Below are positions 1 through 5,998 of a DNA stretch of 5,998 nucleotides, one piece after another. The stretch's first letter is position 1; every line of letters starts with the position of its first letter. Both the position numbers and the translations under genes were made by a program. The notes under the pieces are model-generated. The model worked only from the letters and a program-made list of their open reading frames with translations, searched no databases and had not been told where the DNA came from. Origin of the DNA: an uncultured Traorella sp. (GTDB lineage Bacteria; Bacillota_I; Bacilli_A; Erysipelotrichales; Erysipelotrichaceae); contig CAMEIZ010000110.1 of NCBI GenBank assembly GCA_945919165.1, positions 1 through 5,998 of the forward strand. Direction: 5' to 3'.

Positions 1-62
1 GTGCTTTCATATTATAAAACATTTGTTCACTAAAATCAATCTTAATTGGTCATGTTCTTTAA

Positions 63-230
63 TTTTTGCATGGTTCTTTAAATTCTTCTCATACTAATCC
101 TGCTAGACAATGTTTATCAGATGTAAAAAAAACAGAAAATTATTTTTTACCAAAATTGAAATTTATGAGTGGTTATGATAAAGTGATTTTATATTCAGGA
201 GGTCAATATGTGTACAGCTGCAACCTATAA
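63..230 (+). other. Possible gene remnant upstream of bsh
   Basis: This is a 55-codon open frame following a TAA at 60-62 and ending in TAA at 228-230, so it runs over the ribosome-binding site and first codons of the hydrolase gene in another frame. It has no ATG at its left end (a TTG at 66-68 has no Shine-Dalgarno site). Its translation does look protein-like: a polar stretch HGSLNSSHTNPARQC, then a Lys-rich part, then KVILYSGGQYVYSC. The codons just upstream of the stop in the same frame also read plausibly, as would happen if an older gene had decayed. I do not recognise the protein. It may be the decayed 3' end of a neighbouring gene or simply chance. No convincing promoter for the hydrolase is visible here: the TTGAAA at 156-161 is only 12 bases from a TATGAT at 174-179, which is too close for a normal sigma-A promoter. 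Confidence 0.17.
197..202 (+). promoter_or_regulatory. Shine-Dalgarno site of the bile salt hydrolase
   Basis: A perfect AGGAGG lies five bases before the ATG at 208. It fixes the start that places cysteine at position 2, which is essential because that Cys becomes the N-terminal nucleophile once Met is removed. Confidence 0.85.
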
Positions 231-1170
231 AACTAAAAATTCTTATTTTGGACGTACATTAGATTATGAGTTTTCTTATGGAGATGAAGTTACGATTACT
301 CCCGCTCATTTCCCCTTTCACTTTCGTCATCAAGGTGAAATGAATACGCATTATGCTTTGATTGGTATGGCTTGTGTGATCGACAACACTCCCCTTTATT
401 ATGATGCCATGAATGAAAAAGGATTGGGCATGGCCGGCTTAAACTTTGTCGGAAATGCCGTATATCGAAAAAAAGACAATATTGCTCAGTTTGAATTTAT
501 TCCATGGATCTTAGGACAATGTGCCAATGTTAAAGAAGCAAAGGAAAAACTGACAACTCTCAATCTTACTGATACACCTTTCTCTGAAAAACTCCCCATA
601 GCCCAACTGCACTGGATTTTGGCAGATAAAGATGAATGTATTGTGGTAGAAGCTGTCAAAGAAGGACTTAAGATTTATGATAACCCGGTAGGTGTCTTAA
701 CCAACAATCCTCCATTTGATGAACAACTGTTTCATTTAAATAACTATATGGCTCTTTCACCAAAACAGCCTACTAACACATTCTCTGATAAACTCAATCT
801 AACAACATACAGCCGCGGAATGGGAGCTTTGGGATTACCAGGTGATTTATCTTCTCAATCACGTTTTGTCAGAGTAGCTTTCACAAAACTCAATTCAGTG
901 TCAGATGATTCAGAAAATGCCAGTGTCAGTCAGTTTTTTCATATTTTAGGCAGTGTAGATCAACAGCGAGGATGCTGTGATGTCGGTGATGAAAAATATG
1001 AAATTACACTTTATACATCCTGCTGCAACTTAGATCAGGGAATTTATTATTACAACACTTATGAGAATCATCAGATTACGGCTGTTCATCTGCATCATGA
1101 AGATATAAATGGTGACCAATTAGTCCGCTTCCCGCTCATCTATGGGGAACAGATTCATATGCAAAACTAA
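208..1170 (+). CDS. bsh: Conjugated bile acid hydrolase (choloylglycine hydrolase), predicted taurine-preferring
   Basis: This 320-residue cytoplasmic Ntn-hydrolase cleaves the amide bond of glycine- or taurine-conjugated bile salts. It starts MCTAAT, so Cys2 is the expected nucleophile. Remaining family residues are in place: Arg16 and Asp19 (GRTLDY), Asn79 (AGLNF), Asn166 (GVLTNNP) and Arg219 (SRFVRVAF). The block GMAGLN, the segment FEFIPWILGQC and the C-terminal YYYNTYEN are typical of Gram-positive bile salt hydrolases, and the length is the usual one for them. There is no signal peptide. Residues 202-204 are Ser-Arg-Gly in the selectivity loop (TTYSRGMGALGLPGD). Published work on Lactobacillus enzymes links S-R-X here with taurine preference and G-X-G with glycine preference, so taurine preference is inferred. 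Penicillin V acylase is the related alternative, but overall similarity from memory is clearly to bile salt hydrolases. The gene stands alone, with its own ribosome site and terminator, and converges with the exporter operon. Confidence 0.95.
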   Translation: MCTAATYKTKNSYFGRTLDYEFSYGDEVTITPAHFPFHFRHQGEMNTHYALIGMACVIDNTPLYYDAMNEKGLGMAGLNFVGNAVYRKKDNIAQFEFIPWILGQCANVKEAKEKLTTLNLTDTPFSEKLPIAQLHWILADKDECIVVEAVKEGLKIYDNPVGVLTNNPPFDEQLFHLNNYMALSPKQPTNTFSDKLNLTTYSRGMGALGLPGDLSSQSRFVRVAFTKLNSVSDDSENASVSQFFHILGSVDQQRGCCDVGDEKYEITLYTSCCNLDQGIYYYNTYENHQITAVHLHHEDINGDQLVRFPLIYGEQIHMQN

Positions 1171-1194
1171 AACCTGCGCTGGCAGGTTTTATTT
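1169..1194. terminator. Bidirectional rho-independent terminator shared by bsh and the exporter operon
   Basis: A nine-base-pair stem, AAAACCTGC (1169-1177) and GCAGGTTTT (1182-1190), closes a four-base loop. Because the arms begin with A and end with T runs, the hairpin has a U-rich tail in both directions. The left arm overlaps the hydrolase stop codon (1168-1170) and the right arm overlaps the exporter stop codon (1189-1191). The two convergent genes are separated by only 18 bases. Confidence 0.85.
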
Positions 1195-2940
1195 TAATGC
1201 ATAGTTTTTTGCCTGTGTCATAAACAGCTTATAATACAGACTGTCTTTTTTCTTCATCAAATTCTGATGTGTATCAAAATCACTGATGTGTCCCTTTTCT
1301 AATACTAATATTTTGTCACAGAAAATGGAAGAAGACATACGATGAGAAATATAGATGGCCATTTTGTTTTTAGCCAGTCCATTAAAATTCTCATATACTT
1401 CTGCCTCCGCCAAAGGATCAAGTGCACTGGTTGGCTCATCCAAAATCAACAAATCAGCCGGTTTTGCCAATGCACGAGCGATAGCAATTTTCTGCGTTTG
1501 TCCTCCGGAAAGTTCAATTCCCTTTTCATCATAAGCTTTTGAAAGAATGCTATTCCACTGATTAGGCAGTGCTTCTATCACGCTAGCAACATGAGTGTCA
1601 TAACAAAGCTTTTTCACATTTTCCAAACTAACATCGAAGGAAACATTATACTTTATCGACATGGCAAACATCTTATAATCCTGAAATACTGTACTGATTT
1701 TAGACAAATAGCTTTGTGCTTCATAATCTGTAATCAAATGATCATTGATATAGATTTTTCCTTGTGTTGGAGCATAAAGACGACAGATTAATTTTACGAT
1801 AGTTGTCTTTCCTGCACCGTTTAATCCGACTATCGAGATTTTTTCATTTTTATGCATCGTAAAAGAAATATCATCTAAAATCAGTGTATCTGTATTTGGA
1901 TAAGCAAAGCTCACATGATCAAAAACAATGCTTTGAATCTCATCAAGCTGTTCTTTTCCCTTATTTTCATCTTCTTCTATATCCATTAATTCTAAAATAG
2001 GTTTCACATATTCAATGGATCTCATCAAAGATGAACTCACTTCAATCATCGAAGTAATACAATCAGAAAAGCTCAGGGCTGCTGATACAGTAAGCGTAAA
2101 CTCTGAAATCGATAAATGATTGAGAATCGTTCTGATTCCAACCAGAATATACACCAAAGCCATTTGAATATAGCGAACTGTTGATATAAATGACTGATAG
2201 ATAGCCATTTTCATATTGAGTTTAGTGAAATATTCAGAAATGTTTTTAGAAAAATCAGAAAATTTTTTATAAATCAGATCAAAACTGGAATACAATCGAA
2301 AATCTTTCGCATTTTTTTCACTGATAATCGTATCCATATAGTAGCCATACTTGAAATTAATCGGAAGTAAATCATGAAAAAACTTGATCTGAGTTTTCAT
2401 CGACATCAAAACAAGCAGAATATTCAAACAAATACCCACAGCCAATATCACAATCAAAATTGGATCAAAACTGAAAATGATGAATCCTAATCCTAATAAT
2501 GATAACAATGAAGAAGCAATCTTAAAAAAACCTTCACAGAATTGATAGACAGCTCCCATGTTATTAACACCCATTTCCGCATTCTTTTTCAATTCCATGT
2601 AATAATTGCTTTCAAGATAAGCAAAAGGTAATGACATGATTTTTTCCGATATTCTTCGACAGACTCCTTCATGCATCTCATTCTGATGAATTTTTAATAA
2701 TCGATTCATCCATTTATTAAGAAACATAAGAATCATTTCAATGATCACAATCATGATTAAAAGTAAGATTGTTTCTTCCACTCTGCCCATTTCCAATTGA
2801 TGAATCAGAAGGGAAATTGTATATGCACCTAACAGAGTCTGGGCTGTTGTCACAAGCGAGCTGAAAAACATGACAAAGAAATACTCTTTATGTGTCTGAT
2901 AAGCAAAATGAATAAAACGCGGTAAAGTCTTTTTTCTCAT
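1189..2940 (-). CDS. ABC exporter half-transporter, ATP-binding/permease protein (second of pair)
   Basis: This 583-residue type IV (ABC-B-like) exporter subunit has a membrane domain followed by an ATPase domain. Hydrophobic segments at about 19-46, 56-74, 137-157, 158-180, 245-272 and 281-306 make the six expected helices. The ATPase domain shows the A-loop tyrosine (Tyr347 in FAYP), Walker A GLNGAGKT (372-379), Q-loop Gln420 (VFQDY), signature LSGGQ (477-481), Walker B with catalytic Glu502 (LLILDEPTSALD) and switch His533 (ISHRM). All catalytic residues are present. Its ATG overlaps the TGA of the preceding exporter gene as ATGA, and an AAGGAG at 2948-2953 lies seven bases upstream, so the two are translationally coupled and probably form a heterodimer. 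The substrate cannot be read from the sequence; drugs, peptides or lipids are all possible for this widespread and mostly uncharacterised Bacillota family. Confidence 0.93.
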   Translation of the reverse strand: MRKKTLPRFIHFAYQTHKEYFFVMFFSSLVTTAQTLLGAYTISLLIHQLEMGRVEETILLLIMIVIIEMILMFLNKWMNRLLKIHQNEMHEGVCRRISEKIMSLPFAYLESNYYMELKKNAEMGVNNMGAVYQFCEGFFKIASSLLSLLGLGFIIFSFDPILIVILAVGICLNILLVLMSMKTQIKFFHDLLPINFKYGYYMDTIISEKNAKDFRLYSSFDLIYKKFSDFSKNISEYFTKLNMKMAIYQSFISTVRYIQMALVYILVGIRTILNHLSISEFTLTVSAALSFSDCITSMIEVSSSLMRSIEYVKPILELMDIEEDENKGKEQLDEIQSIVFDHVSFAYPNTDTLILDDISFTMHKNEKISIVGLNGAGKTTIVKLICRLYAPTQGKIYINDHLITDYEAQSYLSKISTVFQDYKMFAMSIKYNVSFDVSLENVKKLCYDTHVASVIEALPNQWNSILSKAYDEKGIELSGGQTQKIAIARALAKPADLLILDEPTSALDPLAEAEVYENFNGLAKNKMAIYISHRMSSSIFCDKILVLEKGHISDFDTHQNLMKKKDSLYYKLFMTQAKNYALK

Positions 2941-4739
2941 AATTTAGCTCCTTCTTGATAATACTGCCCCTGAACTTGAAACATATGATAATATCCTTTT
3001 TTCATAGCCATCAGTTCATCATGACTGCCATATTCCTGAAGACCGTTTTCATCAAAATAAGCAATTTTATCACAAAACTTCGTAGATGAAAGACGATGGG
3101 ATATATATATGGCCGTTTTATCCTTCACCAAATCATCAAAGGAATGATAAATCTCTGCTTCAGCCAATGCATCAAGAGCACTGGTCGGCTCATCTAAAAT
3201 GACCACATTCCCATTCTTATATAAAGCGCGGGCAATCGCAATCTTCTGCTTCTGACCGCCAGAAAGATCAACACCATTTGGATCGATTACTTTTACTAAA
3301 GGTGTCTCATAACCCATTTCAAGCTGATTGATCTTTGCTTCTAATCCCACACGTCTGAGACATTCTTTTCCAATTTGACGTGATTTTTCATCAGTATCAT
3401 TTCCAATGACATTTTCCAGAATTGTACATCCATAGATTTCATAATCCTGAAATACGGCACTAAACATTTTATAATATTCCTGTTGATCAAATTCATTTAC
3501 ATTAATGCCGTTGATGAGTATTTCACCGCTTTCAGGTTTAAACAATCCGCAGATCAGTTTCACAATAGTAGTTTTACCGGCACCATTCGTTCCTACTATG
3601 GCCAGCTTTTCTTTCTGATGAATAGTAAAACTGAAATCCTTCAGGATATACTTTTCTGTATTGGGATAGCGAAAGCTGACATGTCTAAATTCGATTTCAA
3701 CAGGAGTTGCTGGATCAAAAGCTTTTAAGTGATGCTTTCTTGAATAATAGCTCTGATCATAAATCATGTCAAAATACGTACTGCTTAACTTCAAATCCGT
3801 TAAAAGGATTGAAACATTTTCAGAAAAAGTCCTCATGACAGTTGTAAACCCAACAATCACAGACAAATACATGGCTGTTGAAGATAAATCAAGCTGCCCA
3901 TTCAAATATCCTAAAATAACCAAATTATAAGAAAGACCATCCTGAATCAGCAAAGCTAAGAGTTCCCATAAGCCAATTTTAAACCGTTTGTTTTCTATCT
4001 CACGAATCACTTGTATATACTGCTTTGATTTTTCTTGATAGATGTCCATCAGATGATCTTTCAAATGAAAGACACGAATATCTTTACCATAGGCAAAATC
4101 TGAACAGGTTGAATTAAAATAGTGGGACTGTCGATAGGCTTTTGCCTCATCATCTTCTCTTTTATGTGCATAGTCCGAAATACTGCGATTGATATAAGTA
4201 ATCAGGCATGTTGAGGCAACACATAATACACTGATCCAAATATTAAATTGAAAAATTAAGATAAAAAACAAGATTATTGTCACCAATTCACCAAACAATC
4301 GTCCTATCATTTCATAAACATGCTGAAAGCCTCTTCCATCTCCTTCTAAAGCAACAAAGCCTACCTGTACATGATCCTGAAAAAAAGAATCTTCAATATA
4401 CTGATAGTCAACATCATGATAAAGTTTAGCACAGCGATTAAATTCATTTTGACGAAGCCGAATATATAAACTTGATCCAAATCCCTCAACTAGTGTTTTC
4501 ACAACAAAACAAATGATACTGGCAGCACTCAGCATCACAACAATATGAATCAATTCCTGTTCACTCTGATTTTTCATAATAACATCTATAATCCATTTGG
4601 TATAAAAAACAGATAAGACTGGAAGTAAACCTCCAAAAAGAGCAGCGATCACATAACAGAGATATAAATAAGACATATGAGCTTCTCTGATTAGATCAAG
4701 CTGCTTTATAAATGTTGAAAAGCTTGTATATTTTTTCAT
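2937..4739 (-). CDS. ABC exporter half-transporter, ATP-binding/permease protein (first of pair)
   Basis: This 600-residue protein has the same fold as its downstream partner: six hydrophobic segments at about 25-46, 62-87, 149-167, 168-183, 257-279 and 288-305, then one ATPase domain. It carries an A-loop tyrosine (Tyr358 in FRYP), Walker A GTNGAGKT (383-390), Q-loop Gln431 (VFQDY), signature LSGGQ (492-496), Walker B with Glu517 (VVILDEPTSALD) and switch His548 (ISHRL). The start chosen is the ATG at 4739, preceded by GAAGGAAG five bases or less away. The frame stays open to a TTG at 4784, but that adds 15 polar residues (VNVNLKLETERRKN and so on) that run through the ribosome site and would be unusual for this family. 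The ATPase halves of the two proteins are close paralogues, including a shared SHR-SS-FCDKI segment, which points to tandem duplication. Both ATP sites look catalytically complete, unlike LmrCD- or BmrCD-type pairs with one degenerate site. Substrate unknown. Confidence 0.93.
   Translation of the reverse strand: MKKYTSFSTFIKQLDLIREAHMSYLYLCYVIAALFGGLLPVLSVFYTKWIIDVIMKNQSEQELIHIVVMLSAASIICFVVKTLVEGFGSSLYIRLRQNEFNRCAKLYHDVDYQYIEDSFFQDHVQVGFVALEGDGRGFQHVYEMIGRLFGELVTIILFFILIFQFNIWISVLCVASTCLITYINRSISDYAHKREDDEAKAYRQSHYFNSTCSDFAYGKDIRVFHLKDHLMDIYQEKSKQYIQVIREIENKRFKIGLWELLALLIQDGLSYNLVILGYLNGQLDLSSTAMYLSVIVGFTTVMRTFSENVSILLTDLKLSSTYFDMIYDQSYYSRKHHLKAFDPATPVEIEFRHVSFRYPNTEKYILKDFSFTIHQKEKLAIVGTNGAGKTTIVKLICGLFKPESGEILINGINVNEFDQQEYYKMFSAVFQDYEIYGCTILENVIGNDTDEKSRQIGKECLRRVGLEAKINQLEMGYETPLVKVIDPNGVDLSGGQKQKIAIARALYKNGNVVILDEPTSALDALAEAEIYHSFDDLVKDKTAIYISHRLSSTKFCDKIAYFDENGLQEYGSHDELMAMKKGYYHMFQVQGQYYQEGAKL
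2948..2953 (-). promoter_or_regulatory. Shine-Dalgarno site of the second exporter gene
   Basis: AAGGAG on the minus strand lies seven bases before the ATG at 2940 and inside the last codons of the preceding gene. Together with the ATGA overlap it supports coupled translation of the two exporter subunits. Confidence 0.8.
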
Positions 4740-4742
4740 ATT

Positions 4743-4750
4743 CTTCCTTC
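4743..4750 (-). promoter_or_regulatory. Shine-Dalgarno site that decides the start of the first exporter gene
   Basis: On the minus strand GAAGGAAG is followed by AAT and the ATG at 4739; its AAGGA core is five bases from the start. No comparable site precedes the alternative TTG at 4784, where the upstream bases are pyrimidine-rich (CTTTCTTTT). Confidence 0.7.
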
Positions 4751-4800
4751 TTTCTGTCTCCAATTTTAAATTAACATTCACCAAAAAGAAAGCGAATGAT

Positions 4801-4838
4801 AGTTGAATGTTCCAACTGTTCGTTGTTATTCATACAAC
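4801..4838. repeat. Two small inverted repeats in the exporter leader, possible operator
   Basis: The first repeat has arms AGTTG (4801-4805) and CAACT (4813-4817). The second has arms GTTGT (4822-4826) and ACAAC (4834-4838). Both have five-base arms and a seven-base spacer, and their centres (4809 and 4830) are 21 bp apart, two turns of B-DNA. They share GTTG/CAAC half-sites. A further TTGA-TT-TCAA dyad sits at 4845-4854. The position, between the upstream terminator and the exporter start, suits a regulator binding site, but arms this short can arise by chance in AT-rich DNA. Confidence 0.3.
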
Positions 4839-4854
4839 TTATGGTTGATTTCAA
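4829..4854 (-). promoter_or_regulatory. Weak candidate promoter of the exporter operon
   Basis: On the minus strand TTGAAA (4854-4849) resembles a -35 box. Downstream there is TATGAA (4834-4829) after 14 bases, or the poorer GAATAA after 17, so neither is a good match at good spacing. A promoter must lie somewhere in 4740-4875, because a strong terminator isolates the exporter genes from the operon upstream; this is the best of several weak candidates. It would overlap the second inverted repeat. Confidence 0.2.
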
Positions 4855-4875
4855 TTAAAAGTCTAGATAAGAGTT

Positions 4876-4912
4876 AAAAAAGGATTGATTCCTTTATTTT
4901 GGAATCAACCCT
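4876..4912 (-). terminator. Rho-independent terminator after the PTS/deaminase operon
   Basis: Read on the minus strand, the arm AGGGTTGATTCC (4912-4901), an eight-base loop and the arm GGAATCAATCCT (4892-4881) form a 12-bp stem with one G-U pair, followed by six T (4881-4876). It starts 34 bases after the deaminase stop and separates that operon from the exporter genes. Confidence 0.88.
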
Positions 4913-4946
4913 ATAATTTTATCAATTCATGAACAATTTTCTTATC

Positions 4947-5651
4947 TTAAAGCTGAAACTGATCTTCTCTTACATATACTTCTACATTTGGATGCATCCA
5001 TAAAAAAGAAGCAGGTAAATAAGGATCAAGTTTTTTTGACATGAATCTTTCAAAGATTTCTTTTTTACCTTCTCCGCTAACCTGAAGAAGTACTTTTTTT
5101 GATGCCATGATTTCCGCCAATCCAATTGTCATTCCCTTAATAATATGAGGATTTGTCTCAATCATCGCATGATGACGAGTTGTTTGGGACAATTCAGCAA
5201 CATGTGCAAAAGGTTGTAGAAATTCATGAGGTTCGTTCAAACCCAAATGACCGTTTTTCCCAAAACCTAAAATACATAAGTCTATAGGATTTTCCATCAA
5301 TGCTGTATGGACATTTTCACATTCTGATACATAGTCATCTGACATTGGAGAAAATCGAATAAACTGATGATCTTTCAATTTTAATGGAAGAATAACCCTC
5401 TCTTTCAGATATTTCTCACATGAATATTCAGAATCAGGATCTACATCACACCATTCATCCAATTTTGTTATTTTCAAACTTGTGAGATCTAAATCTTGTA
5501 CAATTTCAGAAAAAATTTGATAAGTTCTCTCAGGAGAACCACCGCTGGCAAGACAAATATTGGCAGTCTGATTTTCCAAAATAGTTTGTTTCATGAGTTG
5601 TGCGCTAGCCTGACTCATTTCTTCATAATTCTTAAATCCAATGATTCTCAT
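4947..5651 (-). CDS. agaI: Galactosamine-6-phosphate deaminase/isomerase, AgaI type (NagB superfamily)
   Basis: This 234-residue cytoplasmic enzyme belongs to the NagB/6-phosphogluconolactonase superfamily, whose deaminases convert hexosamine 6-phosphates to ketohexose 6-phosphates and ammonia. Seen motifs are the phosphate-binding loop LASGGSPERTY (34-44), KLDEW (63-67, Asp65 matching the catalytic Asp72 of E. coli NagB) and GKNGHLGLNEP (131-141, His135 and Glu140 matching NagB His143 and Glu148). Asn133 replaces NagB Asp141. This, the segment LDEW, and the C-terminal VSGEGKKEIFERF and LPASFLWMHPN resemble E. coli AgaI more than NagB. The start is the ATG at 5651, one base after the stop of the PTS IID gene; its ribosome site is weak (GGAA nine bases upstream), suggesting translational coupling. 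A TTG at 5687 would add 12 residues overlapping the IID gene and is unlikely. Caution: in E. coli the physiological galactosamine-6-phosphate deaminase was reported to be AgaS, so the exact substrate here is inferred, and glucosamine 6-phosphate remains possible. Confidence 0.85.
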   Translation of the reverse strand: MRIIGFKNYEEMSQASAQLMKQTILENQTANICLASGGSPERTYQIFSEIVQDLDLTSLKITKLDEWCDVDPDSEYSCEKYLKERVILPLKLKDHQFIRFSPMSDDYVSECENVHTALMENPIDLCILGFGKNGHLGLNEPHEFLQPFAHVAELSQTTRHHAMIETNPHIIKGMTIGLAEIMASKKVLLQVSGEGKKEIFERFMSKKLDPYLPASFLWMHPNVEVYVREDQFQL

Positions 5652-5652
5652 A

Positions 5653-5998
5653 TTACATAATTCCAAAATATGCTGCAACCAATACAATCACAAAAGTACC
5701 CAAAATCAACCAAACTGGTTTCACATTTTTCTTTTTCAACAGATAATAAAGAATACCTACATAAGCAATCGATAACAGATTAGGGAAAATCTTATCCAAT
5801 AATTCAGTTTGAAGATCCAATGTAATTCCATCATTTAACGGGATGGCTACTGTTACTCCTAAATAAATGTAAGTTGCAATTAATCCGCCAATTACCATGA
5901 TACCTACAATACTTGCAGCTCTGGAAATCTTTTCTGCATTTTCAGTAATCATCGAAATAGATTTCGTACCCAATTCATATCCCAAATATGTTAATGGA
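5653..5998 (-). CDS. PTS mannose/N-acetylgalactosamine family IID component, C-terminal part
   Basis: The 3' end of a gene whose 5' part lies beyond the right edge. About 115 codons are visible, ending ...AAYFGIM at TAA 5655-5653. IID is a membrane subunit of the mannose-fructose-sorbose PTS family and, with IIC, carries sugar across the membrane as IIA and IIB phosphorylate it. Diagnostic features are the entry block LGYELGTKSI, a long hydrophobic segment (SIVGIMVIGGLIATYIYLGV), the stretch LQTELLDKIFPNLLSIAYVG, the basic KKKNVKPVW and a final hydrophobic segment, all matching the C-terminal end of ManZ/AgaD proteins. The frame remains open to the window edge through PLTYLGYEL, so the TTG at 5985 is an internal leucine, not a start. 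The AgaI-type gene one base downstream suggests an amino-sugar substrate, probably GalNAc or galactosamine, which would make this an AgaD; that assignment rests on context. Confidence 0.92.
   Translation of the reverse strand, partial: PLTYLGYELGTKSISMITENAEKISRAASIVGIMVIGGLIATYIYLGVTVAIPLNDGITLDLQTELLDKIFPNLLSIAYVGILYYLLKKKNVKPVWLILGTFVIVLVAAYFGIM

Noticed and set aside
2..97. Plus-strand open frame entering from the left edge and ending at TAA 95-97, possibly the tail of an upstream gene
   Set aside because: The translation is rich in Phe, Lys and Ile as expected of AT-rich noncoding DNA, no motif is visible, and no terminator follows it. A true tail cannot be excluded without the bases to the left.
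156..179. TTGAAA and TATGAT as a promoter for the hydrolase
   Set aside because: The spacing is 12 bases, too short for a sigma-A promoter; no better-spaced pair was found nearby.
255..1170. Paired cysteines (256-257 and 272-273) in the hydrolase as a possible metal site
   Set aside because: Cysteines at these places recur in related bile salt hydrolases as I recall them, and the spacing and context do not match a known metal-binding motif.
1342..1542. Plus-strand open frame of 66 codons
   Set aside because: It lies wholly antisense to the ATPase domain of the second exporter gene, has no ribosome site, and its translation resembles no protein I know.
1591..1791. Plus-strand open frame of 66 codons
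   Set aside because: It is antisense to the Walker A to Q-loop region of the second exporter gene; its openness follows from the codon use of the real gene.
3483..3728. Plus-strand open frame of 81 codons
   Set aside because: It is antisense to the matching ATPase region of the first exporter gene, which shows the same shadow effect, and has no start signals.
5653..5985. A complete 110-residue protein beginning at the TTG at 5985
   Set aside because: The frame stays open to the window edge and the residues before it continue the conserved IID sequence, so this is an internal leucine of a truncated gene.

Overview
The window reads as chromosomal DNA of a low-GC Bacillota (Firmicutes) that lives in the gut. 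The reasons are AT-rich sequence, purine-rich Shine-Dalgarno sites, U-tailed terminators, a bile salt hydrolase of the Lactobacillus/Clostridium/Erysipelotrichia type, and a PTS sugar gene next to an amino-sugar-phosphate deaminase. TGA works as an ordinary stop. I cannot name the species; this is inference from gene content only.

Layout. Bases 1-207 hold no gene I can identify, only a short open frame that may be a remnant. A complete plus-strand conjugated bile acid hydrolase follows (208-1170). Everything after it is on the minus strand. Read in the direction of transcription, from the right edge leftwards, it is: the 3' end of a mannose/N-acetylgalactosamine-family PTS IID gene (cut by the window edge), an AgaI-type galactosamine-6-phosphate deaminase/isomerase starting one base after it, a strong rho-independent terminator, a 137-bp leader with two small inverted repeats, and two ABC exporter half-transporters whose reading frames overlap in an ATGA. 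The exporter genes and the hydrolase converge on one hairpin whose arms cover both stop codons.

How the genes work together. The PTS IID and deaminase genes form the end of an amino-sugar uptake operon: phosphorylating import of probably GalNAc or galactosamine, then conversion of the 6-phosphate to a ketohexose phosphate and ammonia. The two ABC proteins each carry one six-helix membrane domain and one complete ATPase domain, so they most likely form a heterodimeric exporter of unknown substrate. The hydrolase cleaves glycine or taurine from bile salts; its Ser-Arg-Gly selectivity loop suggests a taurine preference. The hydrolase is not in an operon with the exporter, so any functional link between them is speculative.

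Two starts are set here by ribosome-binding sites and gene junctions. The longest open frames for the first exporter gene and for the deaminase begin at upstream TTG codons, but internal ATGs (4739 and 5651) are much better supported. I see no CRISPR array, tRNA, rRNA or insertion sequence, and no clear evidence of an undescribed system. The most interesting points are the hydrolase specificity loop, the putative operator in front of the exporter operon, and the possible gene remnant upstream of the hydrolase.
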